Counted from the first letter of the stretch, positions 42,581 to 52,370 are shown. The stretch: DNA of 64,000 bases from Pusillimonas noertemannii (GCF_003096595.1 NZ_QEKO01000003.1:415297-479296); one strand, 5' to 3'. Numbers and translations: made by a program. The notes: a model not told the origin generated them from the sequence alone.

Positions 42581-43156
42581 TTATTTGCGTGAAATATGCG
42601 GGTTTCCGGCAATGTAGAAGCGCAAGGGCTTGTCCGCCCATTCTTTGGCGTAGCCCACCCCTACCCGGGGCGTGGCCACGATCCGAGGCGCCTGGGCATC
42701 TTCGGGTTCAAGCAGATGCAGTTCGTCGCTGCAGAGGTCATGGCCATAGTGGCTCAGGTCGATTCCCATGGCGCGGGTGAGTAGGCCGGGGCCGCGCGTG
42801 CTGCCTTCGACATTGGCCAGCGGTTCGACGGCGCGCAGCAGTACGCCCGTGCCGCTGCCCTCGGGTTCGGTCACCACATTCATGCAATGGTGCATGCCGT
42901 AGATCAGGTAGACGTAGGCGTGCCCGGGCGGACCGAACATGGCCCGCGTGCGCCGGGTCAGACCCTTGGAGGAGTGTGCTGCCAGGTCGGTGGGCCCCAG
43001 GTAGGCCTCGACCTCGACGATGCGGGCCATGCGCGGCACGCCCTGTACATGATGCACCAGGATCTTGCCAAGCAGGGCGCGGGCCACGGTCTCGGTGTCG
43101 CGGTTGTAGAAGTCACGGTTCAGTTTCTGCATGAGGGGGCCGACGGCAAGCTGCAT
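42581..43156 (-). CDS. 3-methyladenine DNA glycosylase (Mpg/AAG family)
   Basis: About 191 residues when started at ATG 43156; ATG 43132 (MQKLNRDFYN) and TTG 43189 are alternatives, none with a strong SD. Family features: VARALLGKILVH, VEVEAYLGPTDLAAHSSKG with the catalytic Glu, MFGPPGHAYVYLIYGMH, and the C-terminal PLRFYIAGNPHISR. Excises alkylated purines in base excision repair. Convergent with the DUF3293 gene; divergent from the cold-shock gene. Confidence 0.9.
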   Translation of the reverse strand: MQLAVGPLMQKLNRDFYNRDTETVARALLGKILVHHVQGVPRMARIVEVEAYLGPTDLAAHSSKGLTRRTRAMFGPPGHAYVYLIYGMHHCMNVVTEPEGSGTGVLLRAVEPLANVEGSTRGPGLLTRAMGIDLSHYGHDLCSDELHLLEPEDAQAPRIVATPRVGVGYAKEWADKPLRFYIAGNPHISRK

Positions 43157-43217
43157 GCCGCCGATACGGGGCAAAACGTCTTGTCGCAAAATAATTGAGA
43201 ATTTCCCTAATTATCGC

Positions 43218-43246
43218 TTGACTTCGCCATAGGTGGCCGCTACGAT
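43218..43246 (+). promoter_or_regulatory. Sigma-70 promoter of the cold-shock gene
   Basis: TTGACT (43218-43223), 17 bp, TACGAT (43241-43246). With a start near 43253 the mRNA leader would be about 125 nt, the length expected of a cspA-type thermoregulated leader. Confidence 0.75.
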
Positions 43247-43377
43247 GGGCCGCTAGATTTTCAAGTTCGTTGTAGTTTGTCCAATCAGTACCAAAAACAG
43301 TACTTTTTTGCTCCATCTCCACCCTTGATAGTCTGTTCCCGGGCAAACTCGCCCATCTTTTTTTAAGGGTTGCAAAA

Positions 43378-43587
43378 ATGCAAACTGAAACTGGTATTGT
43401 TAAATGGTTCAACAACGAAAAAGGCTACGGCTTCATCAAGCCCGAGTCGGGCGGTAAAGACCTTTTCGCCCACCACACCGACATCATGGGCACGGGCTTC
43501 AAAACCCTGGAAGAAAACCAGCGCGTGTCGTACGTGGCTGCCGAAGGCCAGAAAGGTCCTCAAGCCAAGTCGATCCAGGTTATCTAA
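43378..43587 (+). CDS. cspA: Cold-shock domain protein (CspA family)
   Basis: 69 residues: [20 protein letters not shown] contains RNP1 (KGYGFIKP) and DLFAHHTDI is the RNP2 region (LFAHH in place of the common VFVHF). Single-stranded nucleic-acid-binding protein that melts RNA structure, often cold- or stress-induced. AAGGG lies just upstream of the ATG and a long 5' leader precedes it. A strong terminator follows, so it is monocistronic. Confidence 0.95.
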   Translation: MQTETGIVKWFNNEKGYGFIKPESGGKDLFAHHTDIMGTGFKTLEENQRVSYVAAEGQKGPQAKSIQVI

Positions 43588-43630
43588 GCCTTATCTTCCG
43601 TAAGCCGCCACGGCGGCTCCGGAACGCAAA

Positions 43631-43657
43631 ACCCACCTCAAGCGAGGTGGGTTTTTG
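43631..43657 (+). terminator. Rho-independent terminator of the cold-shock gene
   Basis: ACCCACCTC-AAGC-GAGGTGGGT: perfect 9-bp stem, four-base loop, then TTTT. Lies 44 bp after the stop codon. Confidence 0.95.
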
Positions 43658-43782
43658 CTTTTGCGCGTGTCCGATGCGGGCCGCTGTGTCAGGGTATTCC
43701 AGCCGGCCGGGCTATGGCCCGGCCGAGGCACATGACCGCAGCGGCGTGCTGCGATGCCAAGCCTGTATTTCCGCGGGGCATT

Positions 43783-44838
43783 TCAATCGGCCAATGGCGC
43801 TTCTGCCAGGTAGCGGTCCAGCTCGGCCATAAGCGACATTTTGCCGTTCGCAGTCAAGAAGGACGCTTCTATGCTGTTGCGCGCCAGCATGCCAAGCTCT
43901 TGCGGCTGAAGGGACAGCGCTTTGGCCGCCTCAGTGTAATTGTCGGCCAGATAGCCCCCGAAATAGGCTGGGTCGTCCGAGTTGACCGTAACGCACAGGC
44001 CCTGCCGCAGCAGGCGGGCCAGATTGTGCTGCGCCATCTGGTCTACCACGCGCAGCTTCAGGTTGGACAGCGGACAGACAGTGAGCGGCGTGCGCTGTCT
44101 GATCAGGCGCTGCATCAGCTCGGGGTCTTCTTCGCTGCGCACGCCGTGGTCGATGCGCTGGACGTGCAGCAGGTCGAGCGCGTCGCGCACGTATTCGGGC
44201 GGGCCCTCTTCGCCCGCGTGGGCGACCAGGCGAAAGCCCAGTTCGCGGCACTTGGCATAGACGCGCGTGAATTTTTCAGGGGGGTTGCCGCGTTCGGCCG
44301 AATCAAGGCCGATGGCGATCCAGAGATCGGCGTACTGCTCACGCAAGGGCAGGGCCTGGGCTAGCGTCTCGAAGGCATCGGCCTCGCTGAGATGGCGCAG
44401 GAAACTGAGTATCAGGCAGCTGCTCAGGCCCCATTGATCTCGCGCCATGCGCATGGCAGAGGCCAGACCGGCAAACACGGTTTCGATGTCAATGCCGCGC
44501 GCCGTGTGCGTTTGCGGATCGAACATGATTTCGACGTGGCGCGCCCCGTCGGCGTGGGCGCGCCGCAGGTAGGCCAGGGCCATGTCGTGGAAATCGCGCT
44601 CGGTGATCAGCACGCTGGCGCCGGCATAGTACAGGTCCAGAAAGGACTGCAGGTCGGTGAAGGCGTAGGCGTCGCGCAGGGCCTGCTCGGATGCATAGGC
44701 AAGCTTTACGCCGTTGCGCTGCGCAAGCTCGAAGATCATTTCGGGTTCGAGCGTACCCTCGATGTGCAGGTGCAGCTCGGCCTTGGGAAGCCCTGTTACG
44801 AAGTCACGCAGCGCTTGGTCGGAAGAAAATGCGTTCAT
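43783..44838 (-). CDS. Adenine deaminase (adenosine-deaminase-like, type 2)
   Basis: 351 residues. Zinc ligands His23 and His25 in ELHLHIEGTLEP, then VAHAGEEGP, IDHGVRS and NSDDPAYFGGYLADNY. The E-G-T-L-E-P sequence after the first histidines and the SDDPAYFGGY box are the marks of the adenine deaminase (Aah1-like) group rather than of true adenosine deaminase, which has E-G-S/L variants. Converts adenine to hypoxanthine and ammonia in purine salvage. It is followed in the same direction from the DUF423 gene, 10 bp upstream. Confidence 0.88.
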   Translation of the reverse strand: MNAFSSDQALRDFVTGLPKAELHLHIEGTLEPEMIFELAQRNGVKLAYASEQALRDAYAFTDLQSFLDLYYAGASVLITERDFHDMALAYLRRAHADGARHVEIMFDPQTHTARGIDIETVFAGLASAMRMARDQWGLSSCLILSFLRHLSEADAFETLAQALPLREQYADLWIAIGLDSAERGNPPEKFTRVYAKCRELGFRLVAHAGEEGPPEYVRDALDLLHVQRIDHGVRSEEDPELMQRLIRQRTPLTVCPLSNLKLRVVDQMAQHNLARLLRQGLCVTVNSDDPAYFGGYLADNYTEAAKALSLQPQELGMLARNSIEASFLTANGKMSLMAELDRYLAEAPLAD

Positions 44839-44848
44839 GGCAAGCTCG

Positions 44849-45223
44849 CTATGAATGGCGCCAGGCGGCCAAAGCCACCAAGGCCCAGGCGGCGATGAAG
44901 GCCGCGCCGCCCAGGGGGGTGACGGCGCCCAGCCATTTGGTGCCCGAAAGCGCCAGAACGTACAGGCTGCCGCTGAAAAGCACGATGCCCAGCAGCATGA
45001 GGGCGCCAGCCCACTCGAGCAGGGGCGAGCCGAAGCGCGCCATCAGCGCTGCTATGGCCAGCATGCCCAGGCCATGCACCAACTGATACAACACGGCGGT
45101 CTGCCAGATCTGCATCATGTCGACCGACAGCATGCGCTTGAGGCCGTGGGCACCGAAGGCGCCGGCGCCCACGCCAATAAGGAGGCACAGCGCGGCGACA
45201 ATGACAAGAGGGCGATCGCTCAT
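44849..45223 (-). CDS. DUF423 membrane protein (YgdD family)
   Basis: 124 residues with four membrane helices; GVGAGAFGAHGLKRML in the first turn and GSPLLEWAGALMLLGIVLFSG are the DUF423 core. Inner-membrane protein of unknown function. ATG 45223. Shares an operon with the adenine deaminase gene. Confidence 0.9.
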   Translation of the reverse strand: MSDRPLVIVAALCLLIGVGAGAFGAHGLKRMLSVDMMQIWQTAVLYQLVHGLGMLAIAALMARFGSPLLEWAGALMLLGIVLFSGSLYVLALSGTKWLGAVTPLGGAAFIAAWALVALAAWRHS

Positions 45224-45397
45224 GGGAATTCCTTGTTTCTATGCATTCTATGGGGGTGGACGGACCGCTGCGCGGCGCCTTGCGACCCGGGGTCATACGG
45301 CCGATACTATGATGGATCGGCCGCGTTTTGTCTAAGCCGCAGCAAGTTTTAACATGGAAGCGTCGGGCCAGTGCCCGACATGCCACCGGAGGACGCC

Positions 45398-47035
45398 ATG
45401 AAATGGTCTACGCACGAAGTCGAGAACCAGGTGCCCGAGCTTGGCGACTACAACCTGTATGAGTCCGATCCGGCGCTGCGCGAGGCCGTGGCGCGCGAAG
45501 GCGCGTCGGCGCGCGAGCGCGAGTTCATCGAGTACGGGGCATGGCTCGGCACGGGCGAAGCCGCCGAGCTGGCGCGCCAGGCCAATGCAAACCCGCCTTG
45601 GGCCGAACGTTTCGACCGGCGGGGTTTTCGCGTCGACAAAGTGCATTTTCACCCGGCCTGGCATGTTTTCATGAGCAAGGCCTTTTCCTGGGGCATGCAC
45701 TGCGGCGCATGGTCCTCGGCCGAACCGGGCCCCCAGGTGGCCCGGGCCGCCTTCTATCTTCTGCATGGCCAGATCGAAGCGGGAACCCTTTGTCCTCTTA
45801 CCATGACCTCGGCCGCCATCCCTCTTCTGGGGCGCGAGGCGCTATACGAAAGCCTGCGGCTCTTGCTGTTCTCGCGCGCCTACGATCCTTCCGACTCGCC
45901 CCTGCAGGCCAAGAAATCCATGCTGGTGGGCATGGGAATGACCGAAAAGCAAGGCGGCTCCGATTTGCGCAGCACCACAACCAGGGCCATACCGCTGGGT
46001 AAGGGGGGGCGGGGCGCCGACTATTCTCTGATCGGCCACAAGTGGTTTTTTTCAGTTCCAAATTCCGACGCCCATCTGGTGCTTGCACAGCACGAAGAAC
46101 AGCACTCATGCTTCTACGTGCCGCGCTGGCAGCCCGACGGCAGCCTCAACCGTGTGCATATCCAGCGCCTCAAAGACAAGCTGGGCAACCGCTCCAATGC
46201 AAGCGCCGAAGTCGAGTTCGTCGAAGCCTACGGCGTGCTGGTCGGCGAGCCGGGGCGCGGCATCGCAACTCTCGTCGAGATGGCTTCGCTGACCCGCCTC
46301 GATTGCGTGCTGGGCAGCACCGCCCTCATGCGGCAGGCCCTGGTGCAGGCCCTGCATCATGCCAGCCATCGAAGGGCCTTTGGCAAGAGGCTGGCCGAAC
46401 AGCCGCTGATGCGCGCCGTGCTGGCCGACCTGGCGCTCGAGTCCGAAGCGGCCACCACCCTGGCCTTGCGCCTGGCGCGCGCCTTTCAGGGTGAAGGGCC
46501 GCTTGATCTGGCCTACCGGCGCATACTCACGCCCGCCGCCAAGTTCTGGATCTGCAAGAGGGCGGTAGGCCTGACGGCCGAATGCATGGAGGTCTGGGGC
46601 GGCAACGGTTATGTCGAAGACGGCCCCATGCCGCGCCTGTTCCGCGAGGCGCCGGTCAATGCCATCTGGGAAGGCTCCGGCAATGTCATGTGCCTCGACG
46701 TGCTGCGCGGGCTCCGGCGCGAACCCGAGCTGGCGGGGGCGCTGATCGATGCCCTGGTCAGTGAAAGTTCGGACGAACCCCTGCTGTCGCAGCGTGCCGA
46801 GCTGCTGGCCACCCTTGCTTCCGCCGACGAAGCGACCCAGCAGGGCTGCGCGCGCCATATCGCGCAGTGGCTGGTCCTGCTGGTGCAGGCCAATCTGCTG
46901 CGCCGCCATGCGCCTTCTGAAGTGGCCGATGCTTTCCTGAAATCCCGTTTTGGCGGCCCCACGCTTGCCCTGCACGGCCTGGCCGACCATGCTGAGGCCG
47001 CCCCGGCCCTGCTTCGCAGGGCATGGTACGAATAA
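45398..47035 (+). CDS. aidB: AidB-like acyl-CoA dehydrogenase
   Basis: 545 residues, the length of E. coli AidB (541). ATG 45398 has GGAGG five bases upstream; a GTG at 45371 is in frame but not needed. MTEKQGGSDLRST is the FAD-side motif and the C-terminal MEVWGGNGYVEDGPMPRLFREA matches the AidB type; an N-terminal all-helical extension of about 150 residues is also typical. AidB binds FAD and DNA and is linked to alkylation-damage defence; isovaleryl-CoA dehydrogenase activity is weak. Proximity to the 3-methyladenine glycosylase gene (2.3 kb away) may be chance. Confidence 0.87.
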   Translation: MKWSTHEVENQVPELGDYNLYESDPALREAVAREGASAREREFIEYGAWLGTGEAAELARQANANPPWAERFDRRGFRVDKVHFHPAWHVFMSKAFSWGMHCGAWSSAEPGPQVARAAFYLLHGQIEAGTLCPLTMTSAAIPLLGREALYESLRLLLFSRAYDPSDSPLQAKKSMLVGMGMTEKQGGSDLRSTTTRAIPLGKGGRGADYSLIGHKWFFSVPNSDAHLVLAQHEEQHSCFYVPRWQPDGSLNRVHIQRLKDKLGNRSNASAEVEFVEAYGVLVGEPGRGIATLVEMASLTRLDCVLGSTALMRQALVQALHHASHRRAFGKRLAEQPLMRAVLADLALESEAATTLALRLARAFQGEGPLDLAYRRILTPAAKFWICKRAVGLTAECMEVWGGNGYVEDGPMPRLFREAPVNAIWEGSGNVMCLDVLRGLRREPELAGALIDALVSESSDEPLLSQRAELLATLASADEATQQGCARHIAQWLVLLVQANLLRRHAPSEVADAFLKSRFGGPTLALHGLADHAEAAPALLRRAWYE

Positions 47036-47091
47036 GCCCCCAAATTTGTTTATTATTCGTGCTATGACCTCAACAGGATCAGGCCTGCAAC

Positions 47092-47691
47092 GTGCCTAGA
47101 AAAATATCGAACAATACAAACAGGTCGGCTCGCCGGTACGCGGGCTTGGCGTTGGCCGCCGTCTTGTTGGCCGTGGCCTTCTGGCGCCAGGGCGGCGTGA
47201 TGGCGGACGGCGACACGCCTGCCGCCTACCAGTTCCAGCTTACGGGCAAGGTAGTGAAGGTGGCCGATGGCGACACCTTCACCTTGCTGGCCGGCGGGCG
47301 CCGCGAGCACATACGCATGGCCAGTATCGATGCGCCGGAAACCACCAAAGACAGCGAGCGCCCGGGCCAGCCCATGGCCCAGGCTTCGCGCAAGGCCCTT
47401 GCGGGGCTGATCGCGGGCAAGCAGCTCACTGTGCTGTGCTTCGAGCGCGACCGCTACGAACGCAGCATTTGCGATGTGCCGCTCGACGACGGCATTACGG
47501 CCAACCAGCGCCAGGTCATGGGCGGCATGGCCTGGGCCAATATGGAAGGCCGCGGCAAGTTCATGCGCGATCCCTCCTTGCCCAGGTTCGAAGAAAAAGC
47601 GCGGCAGGCGCGCGTGGGAATCTGGAGCCAGGGCGGACAGGTTCCGCCCTGGGTGTGGCGTTACCAATGCTGGAAGCAAAGCCAGTGCTAG
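47092..47691 (+). CDS. Thermonuclease-like (SNase) exported protein
   Basis: 199 residues from GTG 47092. N-terminal membrane anchor or signal (YAGLALAAVLLAVAFW), then an SNase OB-fold domain: KVVKVADGDTFTLLAGG and IRMASIDAPET carry the Asp residues of the Ca2+ site, as in staphylococcal nuclease. Secreted or periplasmic DNA/RNA hydrolysis is likely. Its 3' end overlaps the next gene by 25 bases in another frame. Confidence 0.85.
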   Translation: MPRKISNNTNRSARRYAGLALAAVLLAVAFWRQGGVMADGDTPAAYQFQLTGKVVKVADGDTFTLLAGGRREHIRMASIDAPETTKDSERPGQPMAQASRKALAGLIAGKQLTVLCFERDRYERSICDVPLDDGITANQRQVMGGMAWANMEGRGKFMRDPSLPRFEEKARQARVGIWSQGGQVPPWVWRYQCWKQSQC

Positions 47692-49919
47692 GGCAGCGTC
47701 GCAGCGGGCTTGCGTATCGCCTGGCGGGCCTGGCGCTGCTTGCCATGCTGTTTTTTCTTGCGGCGTGCTCCGATGCGCCGGTGAACAGCCCCTACGCGCG
47801 GGGCGCCGAAGCCGAGAACGTGCTGTACACCGCGTTTTCACAGCGCTCTCCCAAGTATCTCGATCCGGCAAGTTCGTACTCGGCCGACGAAACGCCCTTT
47901 ACCTATTCCATCTACGAGCCGCTGTATGGGTATGATTACCTGGCCCGCCCGTACGAACTGCGGCCGCGTGCAGCCCGCGAGATAAGCCGGCCCAGCTACT
48001 ACGACGCCGCCGGAAACCGCCTGCCCGACGATGCGCCGGGCGAATCCATTGCCGTCAGCATCTACGATATCCGGATCAAGCCGGGCATACTCTTCCAGCC
48101 GCACCCGGCCTTTGCCAAAGACGCCGAGGGCAGTTTCGCCTATTGGCCCATTACGCCCAAGCGGCTGCAGGGCAAGTATTCAATTGCAGACTTTGCCCTG
48201 ACGGGCACGCGCGAACTGACCGCCCACGACTACGTGTACGGCATACGGCGGTTGGCCAGCCCGGGCGTCGTCTCGCCCATCCTGGGCGTCATGTCCGAGC
48301 ATATCGTGGGTCTGGCCGAGTTCGGGGCCCATTTGCGCGAGGTGCAAAAGCAGCGCGAGCAGCAAGGCGAAGACGGCTGGCTCGATCTGCGGCAGTACGG
48401 CTTCGACGGCGTGCAGGCGCTTGACGACCACACCTTGCGCATCAAGGTCAAAGGCAAGTATCCGCAGTTCAAGTATTGGCTGGCAATGACCTTTCTATCG
48501 CCCGTGCCCTGGGAGGCCGACCGCTTCTACCAGCAGCCGGGCATGGCCGAGCACAATCTGTCGCTCAATACCTGGCCGGTGGGAACCGGCCCCTACATGC
48601 TGACCGAATCCATACAGAACCGACGGCATGTACTGACACGCAATCCCAACTTCCGTGGCGAGTCCTATCCCTGCAAGGGCGAGGCCGGCGATGACCGGCG
48701 GGGCCTGCTTGAAGACTGCGACGAGAAAACACCCTTCATAGACCAGATCGTGTTTTCCATCGAGAAGGAAAGCGTGCCGCTGATGGGCAAGTTCCTGCAG
48801 GGCTACTATGACGTGCCCGAGGCCGATGATTCCAGTTACGGGGTGGCCATGCAGGTGGCGGCGGGCGATTCGCCCGACAAGGCCGAGCTGTATCGTGACC
48901 GGGGCCTGCAGCTGCTTACCTCGACCGAGGCGCAGATCTACTATCTGGGTTTCAATTGGCTCGATCCGGTGGTGGGGGGCGGCGATACCCCCGAGCAGGC
49001 CGAAAGGAACCGCAAGCTGCGGCAGGCGATCAGCATCGCCTTCGACTGGGAGCAATACGTCCAGATCTTCCTGAACGACCAGGGCGAGGTCGCGCACGGC
49101 CCCGTACCGCCCAATATCCCGGGGCATCAAGATCTTCCCGAAGGGCTCAATCATTCCGTCTACACATTGAAAGACGGCCGGGCGGCGCGCCGTTCGCTCG
49201 ACGAGGCGAAAAGGCTGCTGGCCGAGGCCGGCTACCCCGACGGCCGGCACGCCGACACCGGGCAGCCGCTGATCCTGCACTTTGATTCGGCGGGCGGCAT
49301 GGGGTCCAACGCCACAGTCGACTGGATGCGCCGGCAGCTCAAGGCGCTGAATATCGAGCTCGAGGTGCGGGCCACCGACTACAACCGCTTCCAGGACAAG
49401 ATGCGCCAGGGCGCCGCCCAGATGTTCATGTGGGGCTGGGTGGCCGACTACCCCGACGCCGAGAATTTCCTTTTCCTGCTGTACGGCCCCAATGCCAAGG
49501 CGCAGCACGGCGGGGAAAACGCCGCCAACTACGAGAACCCAGAGTTCGACCGCCTGTTCGAGGCCATGCGCTTCCTGGACGACGGCCCCGAGAAAGAGGC
49601 CCTGGTCCACCAGATGGTGCAGATCGTCCAGCACGACATGCCGTGGATGTTCGGCTTTTACCCGAAGTCGGGCGGCGCCTATCAATCCTGGGTGGCCAAC
49701 GCCAAACCCACGCAGATGGTGCGCAACACCCTGCAGTACCTGCGCATCGACCCCGCCATGCGGGCCGACCGCATCGCCGCCTGGAATCCGCCCGTGTGGT
49801 GGCCGCTGTGGGTGCTGCTGGCGCTGGCGATCGTGGGCATCTATCCGGCCATGCGCATCGCCAGGCGCCGCGAGCGCGCCACGGCGCTGGCCGAGACCTC
49901 TCGCCGGGAGCAACCATGA
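47667..49919 (+). CDS. Peptide-type ABC transporter binding lipoprotein with C-terminal membrane segment
   Basis: 750 residues from ATG 47667. Lipobox FLAACSD after a hydrophobic stretch makes it a lipoprotein, and the bulk is a family 5 extracellular binding protein (oligopeptide/dipeptide type): LDPASSYSADETPFTYSIYEPL at the start, FNWLDPVVGGGDTPEQAERNRKLRQAISIAFD in pieces, VGTGPYMLTESI and AANYENPEFDRLFEAM. It is about 200 residues longer than DppA/OppA. Unusually, the C-terminus ends in a membrane helix (PLWVLLALAIVGIYPAM, about 712-730) and a basic tail, so the protein may be held at both ends. Stop overlaps the next ATG by four bases. Confidence 0.85.
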   Translation: MLEAKPVLGQRRSGLAYRLAGLALLAMLFFLAACSDAPVNSPYARGAEAENVLYTAFSQRSPKYLDPASSYSADETPFTYSIYEPLYGYDYLARPYELRPRAAREISRPSYYDAAGNRLPDDAPGESIAVSIYDIRIKPGILFQPHPAFAKDAEGSFAYWPITPKRLQGKYSIADFALTGTRELTAHDYVYGIRRLASPGVVSPILGVMSEHIVGLAEFGAHLREVQKQREQQGEDGWLDLRQYGFDGVQALDDHTLRIKVKGKYPQFKYWLAMTFLSPVPWEADRFYQQPGMAEHNLSLNTWPVGTGPYMLTESIQNRRHVLTRNPNFRGESYPCKGEAGDDRRGLLEDCDEKTPFIDQIVFSIEKESVPLMGKFLQGYYDVPEADDSSYGVAMQVAAGDSPDKAELYRDRGLQLLTSTEAQIYYLGFNWLDPVVGGGDTPEQAERNRKLRQAISIAFDWEQYVQIFLNDQGEVAHGPVPPNIPGHQDLPEGLNHSVYTLKDGRAARRSLDEAKRLLAEAGYPDGRHADTGQPLILHFDSAGGMGSNATVDWMRRQLKALNIELEVRATDYNRFQDKMRQGAAQMFMWGWVADYPDAENFLFLLYGPNAKAQHGGENAANYENPEFDRLFEAMRFLDDGPEKEALVHQMVQIVQHDMPWMFGFYPKSGGAYQSWVANAKPTQMVRNTLQYLRIDPAMRADRIAAWNPPVWWPLWVLLALAIVGIYPAMRIARRRERATALAETSRREQP

Positions 49920-50893
49920 CTTCATATATAGTGCGGCGGCTGCTGTATGGCGTGCTGGTGCTCATCGGGGTGAACCTGCTTACTTTTGTCCTGTTCTTCG
50001 CCGTCAACACGCCCGACGACATGGCGCGCATGGCCATAGGCGGGCAGCGCGTCAGCCCCGAGGCCGTCGAGAAATGGAAGGCCGAACGCGGCTATGACAA
50101 GCCCCTGTTCTTCAATGCCCAGGCGCAGGGGGCCGCCCGGCTGACCGAAACCATATTCTTCGAGCGCTCGGCGCCGCTGCTGGTGTTCGACTTCGGCTTT
50201 TCCGATGGCGGCCGCAGCATCGGCCACGAAATCCGTCAGCGCATGGGGCCCAGCCTGGCCTTGGCCATTCCCACGTTCCTGCTGGGTTTGTGGGTCTGCA
50301 TCTCGTTCGCGCTGCTGCTCGTGTTCTTCAGGAACACGCCGCTGGATTTTGCCGGTGTGGTGATGTGCGTGGTGCTGCTCTCTATTTCAAGCCTTTTCTA
50401 CATCATCGCCGGCCAATGGCTGTTCGCCAAGGTGCTGCGATGGGTGCCTTATTCGGGCTATATGGAGGGGCTCGGCAGCCTGCGTTTCCTGGCCTTGCCG
50501 GTGCTGGTGGGCATCGTCTCGAGGCTGGGCGGCGAGTCGCGCTTCTACCGCACCCTGTTCCTTGAGGAAATCAACAAGGACTATGTGCGTACCGCCCGCG
50601 CCAAGGGCCTGGCCGAGCGTGTCGTCCTGTTCCGCCATGTGCTGCGCAACGCGATGCTGCCCATATTGACGGGGGCGGTTTCAGCCGTGCCCCTGCTGTT
50701 CATGGGCAGCCTGATCGCCGAATCGTTCTTTGGCATACCGGGGCTGGGCAGCTACACCATAGACGCCATCAACGCGCAAGATTTCTCCATCGTGCGCGCC
50801 ATGGTGTTTCTGGGCTCGGCCCTGTACATCGTCGGCCTGATCCTGGCCGACGTCTCGTACACGATTTTCGATCCCCGCGTCCGTTTCGAGTAG
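49916..50893 (+). CDS. Peptide-type ABC transporter permease (DppB/YejB type)
   Basis: 325 residues, about six membrane segments. MTSYIVRRLLYGVLVLIGVNLLTFVLFF is the standard start of DppB-class permeases (written in parts because of its length), and YVRTARAKGLAERVVLFRHVL is the EAA loop. PLLFMGSLIAESFFGIPGLG near the C-terminus is also typical. Start codon overlaps the binding-protein stop (ATGA). Confidence 0.9.
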   Translation: MTSYIVRRLLYGVLVLIGVNLLTFVLFFAVNTPDDMARMAIGGQRVSPEAVEKWKAERGYDKPLFFNAQAQGAARLTETIFFERSAPLLVFDFGFSDGGRSIGHEIRQRMGPSLALAIPTFLLGLWVCISFALLLVFFRNTPLDFAGVVMCVVLLSISSLFYIIAGQWLFAKVLRWVPYSGYMEGLGSLRFLALPVLVGIVSRLGGESRFYRTLFLEEINKDYVRTARAKGLAERVVLFRHVLRNAMLPILTGAVSAVPLLFMGSLIAESFFGIPGLGSYTIDAINAQDFSIVRAMVFLGSALYIVGLILADVSYTIFDPRVRFE

Positions 50894-50897
50894 CGCC

Positions 50898-52370
50898 ATG
50901 CCCAAGTTCACTTTTCTCTGGACCGACGTCTTCATCTATTGCCTGGTTGCGGGAATGCTGCTGTATAGCTGGCGAGCGGCCCGCACGCCTTCATTGCGCA
51001 AGGCCTGGGGCAGCGTGGCGCGTACGGCATCGGCCATGTGCGCCGCCATGGTGCTTGGCGCCTTCCTGCTGATCGGCCTGCTCGACTCCATCCACTACCG
51101 TCCGCAGATGCCGCCCGCCGAAGGCCAGGAGGCCGGCCAGGCTGTTTATTCGCCGGTCGTGCGCTCGGCCTTGGACGACGTGCTTTCCTGGTCCAAAATG
51201 GGCAGCCCCGAGGCCACCTATTCGGCCCCCTTGGCCTTGCGCCAGTTCACCAAAGAAACCCAGCTCATCGATGGCGAGGCGGTGCGCGATTATCCGCGCC
51301 TGAAGCATGCCGGCCTGTTGCTGGCCGATGACAGCGAACATGCCGACGACCTGCGCCGGCGCATTGCCTGGGGCGCGGCGGCGGCCCTGGCCATTGCTGC
51401 CCTGGCCGCGCTCCTGCTGACCGCCGGGCAACTGAAGGGCGCGAACGGGTCGCTGCGGCCAGCCTGGACCGCCTGGTGGCGAAGCGAGTCGGGCGTGCCC
51501 TGGCGAGCCATGTGGATCACCTTCGCACTGATGTCGCTGGTGGTGTGCGTGGCGTGGTCGCTGGCCCTTGATTACCACGTGCTGGGCACCGACCGCACCG
51601 GCAACGACGTGCTGCGCCAGGGGCTCAAGGGCGTGCGAACGGCCCTGGTGATCGGCACGCTTACCACCCTGGCCATGCTGCCGCCGGCCTTGTTCTTCGG
51701 CATCTCGGCGGGCTATTTCAAGGGGCGGGTCGACGACGTCATCCAGTACCTCTACACCACGCTTACTTCCATTCCGGGGGTGTTGCTGATTGCGGCTTGC
51801 GTGCTGATGATGCAGGTGTATATAGACACCAATCCCGAGCTTTTTCCCACCGTGGCGGCACGGGCCGACCTGCGCCTGTTCCTGTTGTGCCTGATATTGG
51901 GCCTGACGGGCTGGGCGGGGCTTTGCCGGCTGTTGCGCGCCGAGACGCTCAAGCTGCGCGAACTCGAATATGTGCAGGCCGCCCGCGCCTTCGGCGTCAG
52001 CCATTGGCGCATCATGACCAGGCACCTTCTGCCCAACCTGATGCACATCGTGCTGATCACCATGGTGCTCGAGTTTTCGGGCCTGGTGCTGTATGAGGCC
52101 GTGCTGTCCTATCTGGGCATAGGCGTTGATCCGGCCACCCCTTCCTTCGGCACCATGATCGACTCTTCGCGCATGGAGATGTCGCGCGACCCCATGATCT
52201 GGTGGAACCTGCTGGCGGCTTTCCTGTTCATGCTGGCCCTGGTGCTGTCGGCCAACATCTTTGCCGATGCCGTCCAGGCCGCTTTCGATCCGCGCACCCG
52301 CCGCTTCCGTCCGCGGCTCAAGCGGCCCGAGCCCGACGGCGACGCCGGCACGCAAGGAGCCTCGCCATGA
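50898..52370 (+). CDS. Peptide-type ABC transporter permease (DppC/YejE type) with large N-terminal extension
   Basis: 490 residues, against about 300-340 for the family. The C-terminal ~270 residues form the permease core (TDRTGNDVLRQGLKGVRTAL, EYVQAARAFGVSHWRIMTRHL as EAA loop). In front lies an extension with at least two further hydrophobic segments (near 12-25, 45-62) and a periplasmic domain of about 90 residues, which matches the enlarged binding protein. The gene starts five bases after the previous stop. Confidence 0.88.
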   Translation: MPKFTFLWTDVFIYCLVAGMLLYSWRAARTPSLRKAWGSVARTASAMCAAMVLGAFLLIGLLDSIHYRPQMPPAEGQEAGQAVYSPVVRSALDDVLSWSKMGSPEATYSAPLALRQFTKETQLIDGEAVRDYPRLKHAGLLLADDSEHADDLRRRIAWGAAAALAIAALAALLLTAGQLKGANGSLRPAWTAWWRSESGVPWRAMWITFALMSLVVCVAWSLALDYHVLGTDRTGNDVLRQGLKGVRTALVIGTLTTLAMLPPALFFGISAGYFKGRVDDVIQYLYTTLTSIPGVLLIAACVLMMQVYIDTNPELFPTVAARADLRLFLLCLILGLTGWAGLCRLLRAETLKLRELEYVQAARAFGVSHWRIMTRHLLPNLMHIVLITMVLEFSGLVLYEAVLSYLGIGVDPATPSFGTMIDSSRMEMSRDPMIWWNLLAAFLFMLALVLSANIFADAVQAAFDPRTRRFRPRLKRPEPDGDAGTQGASP

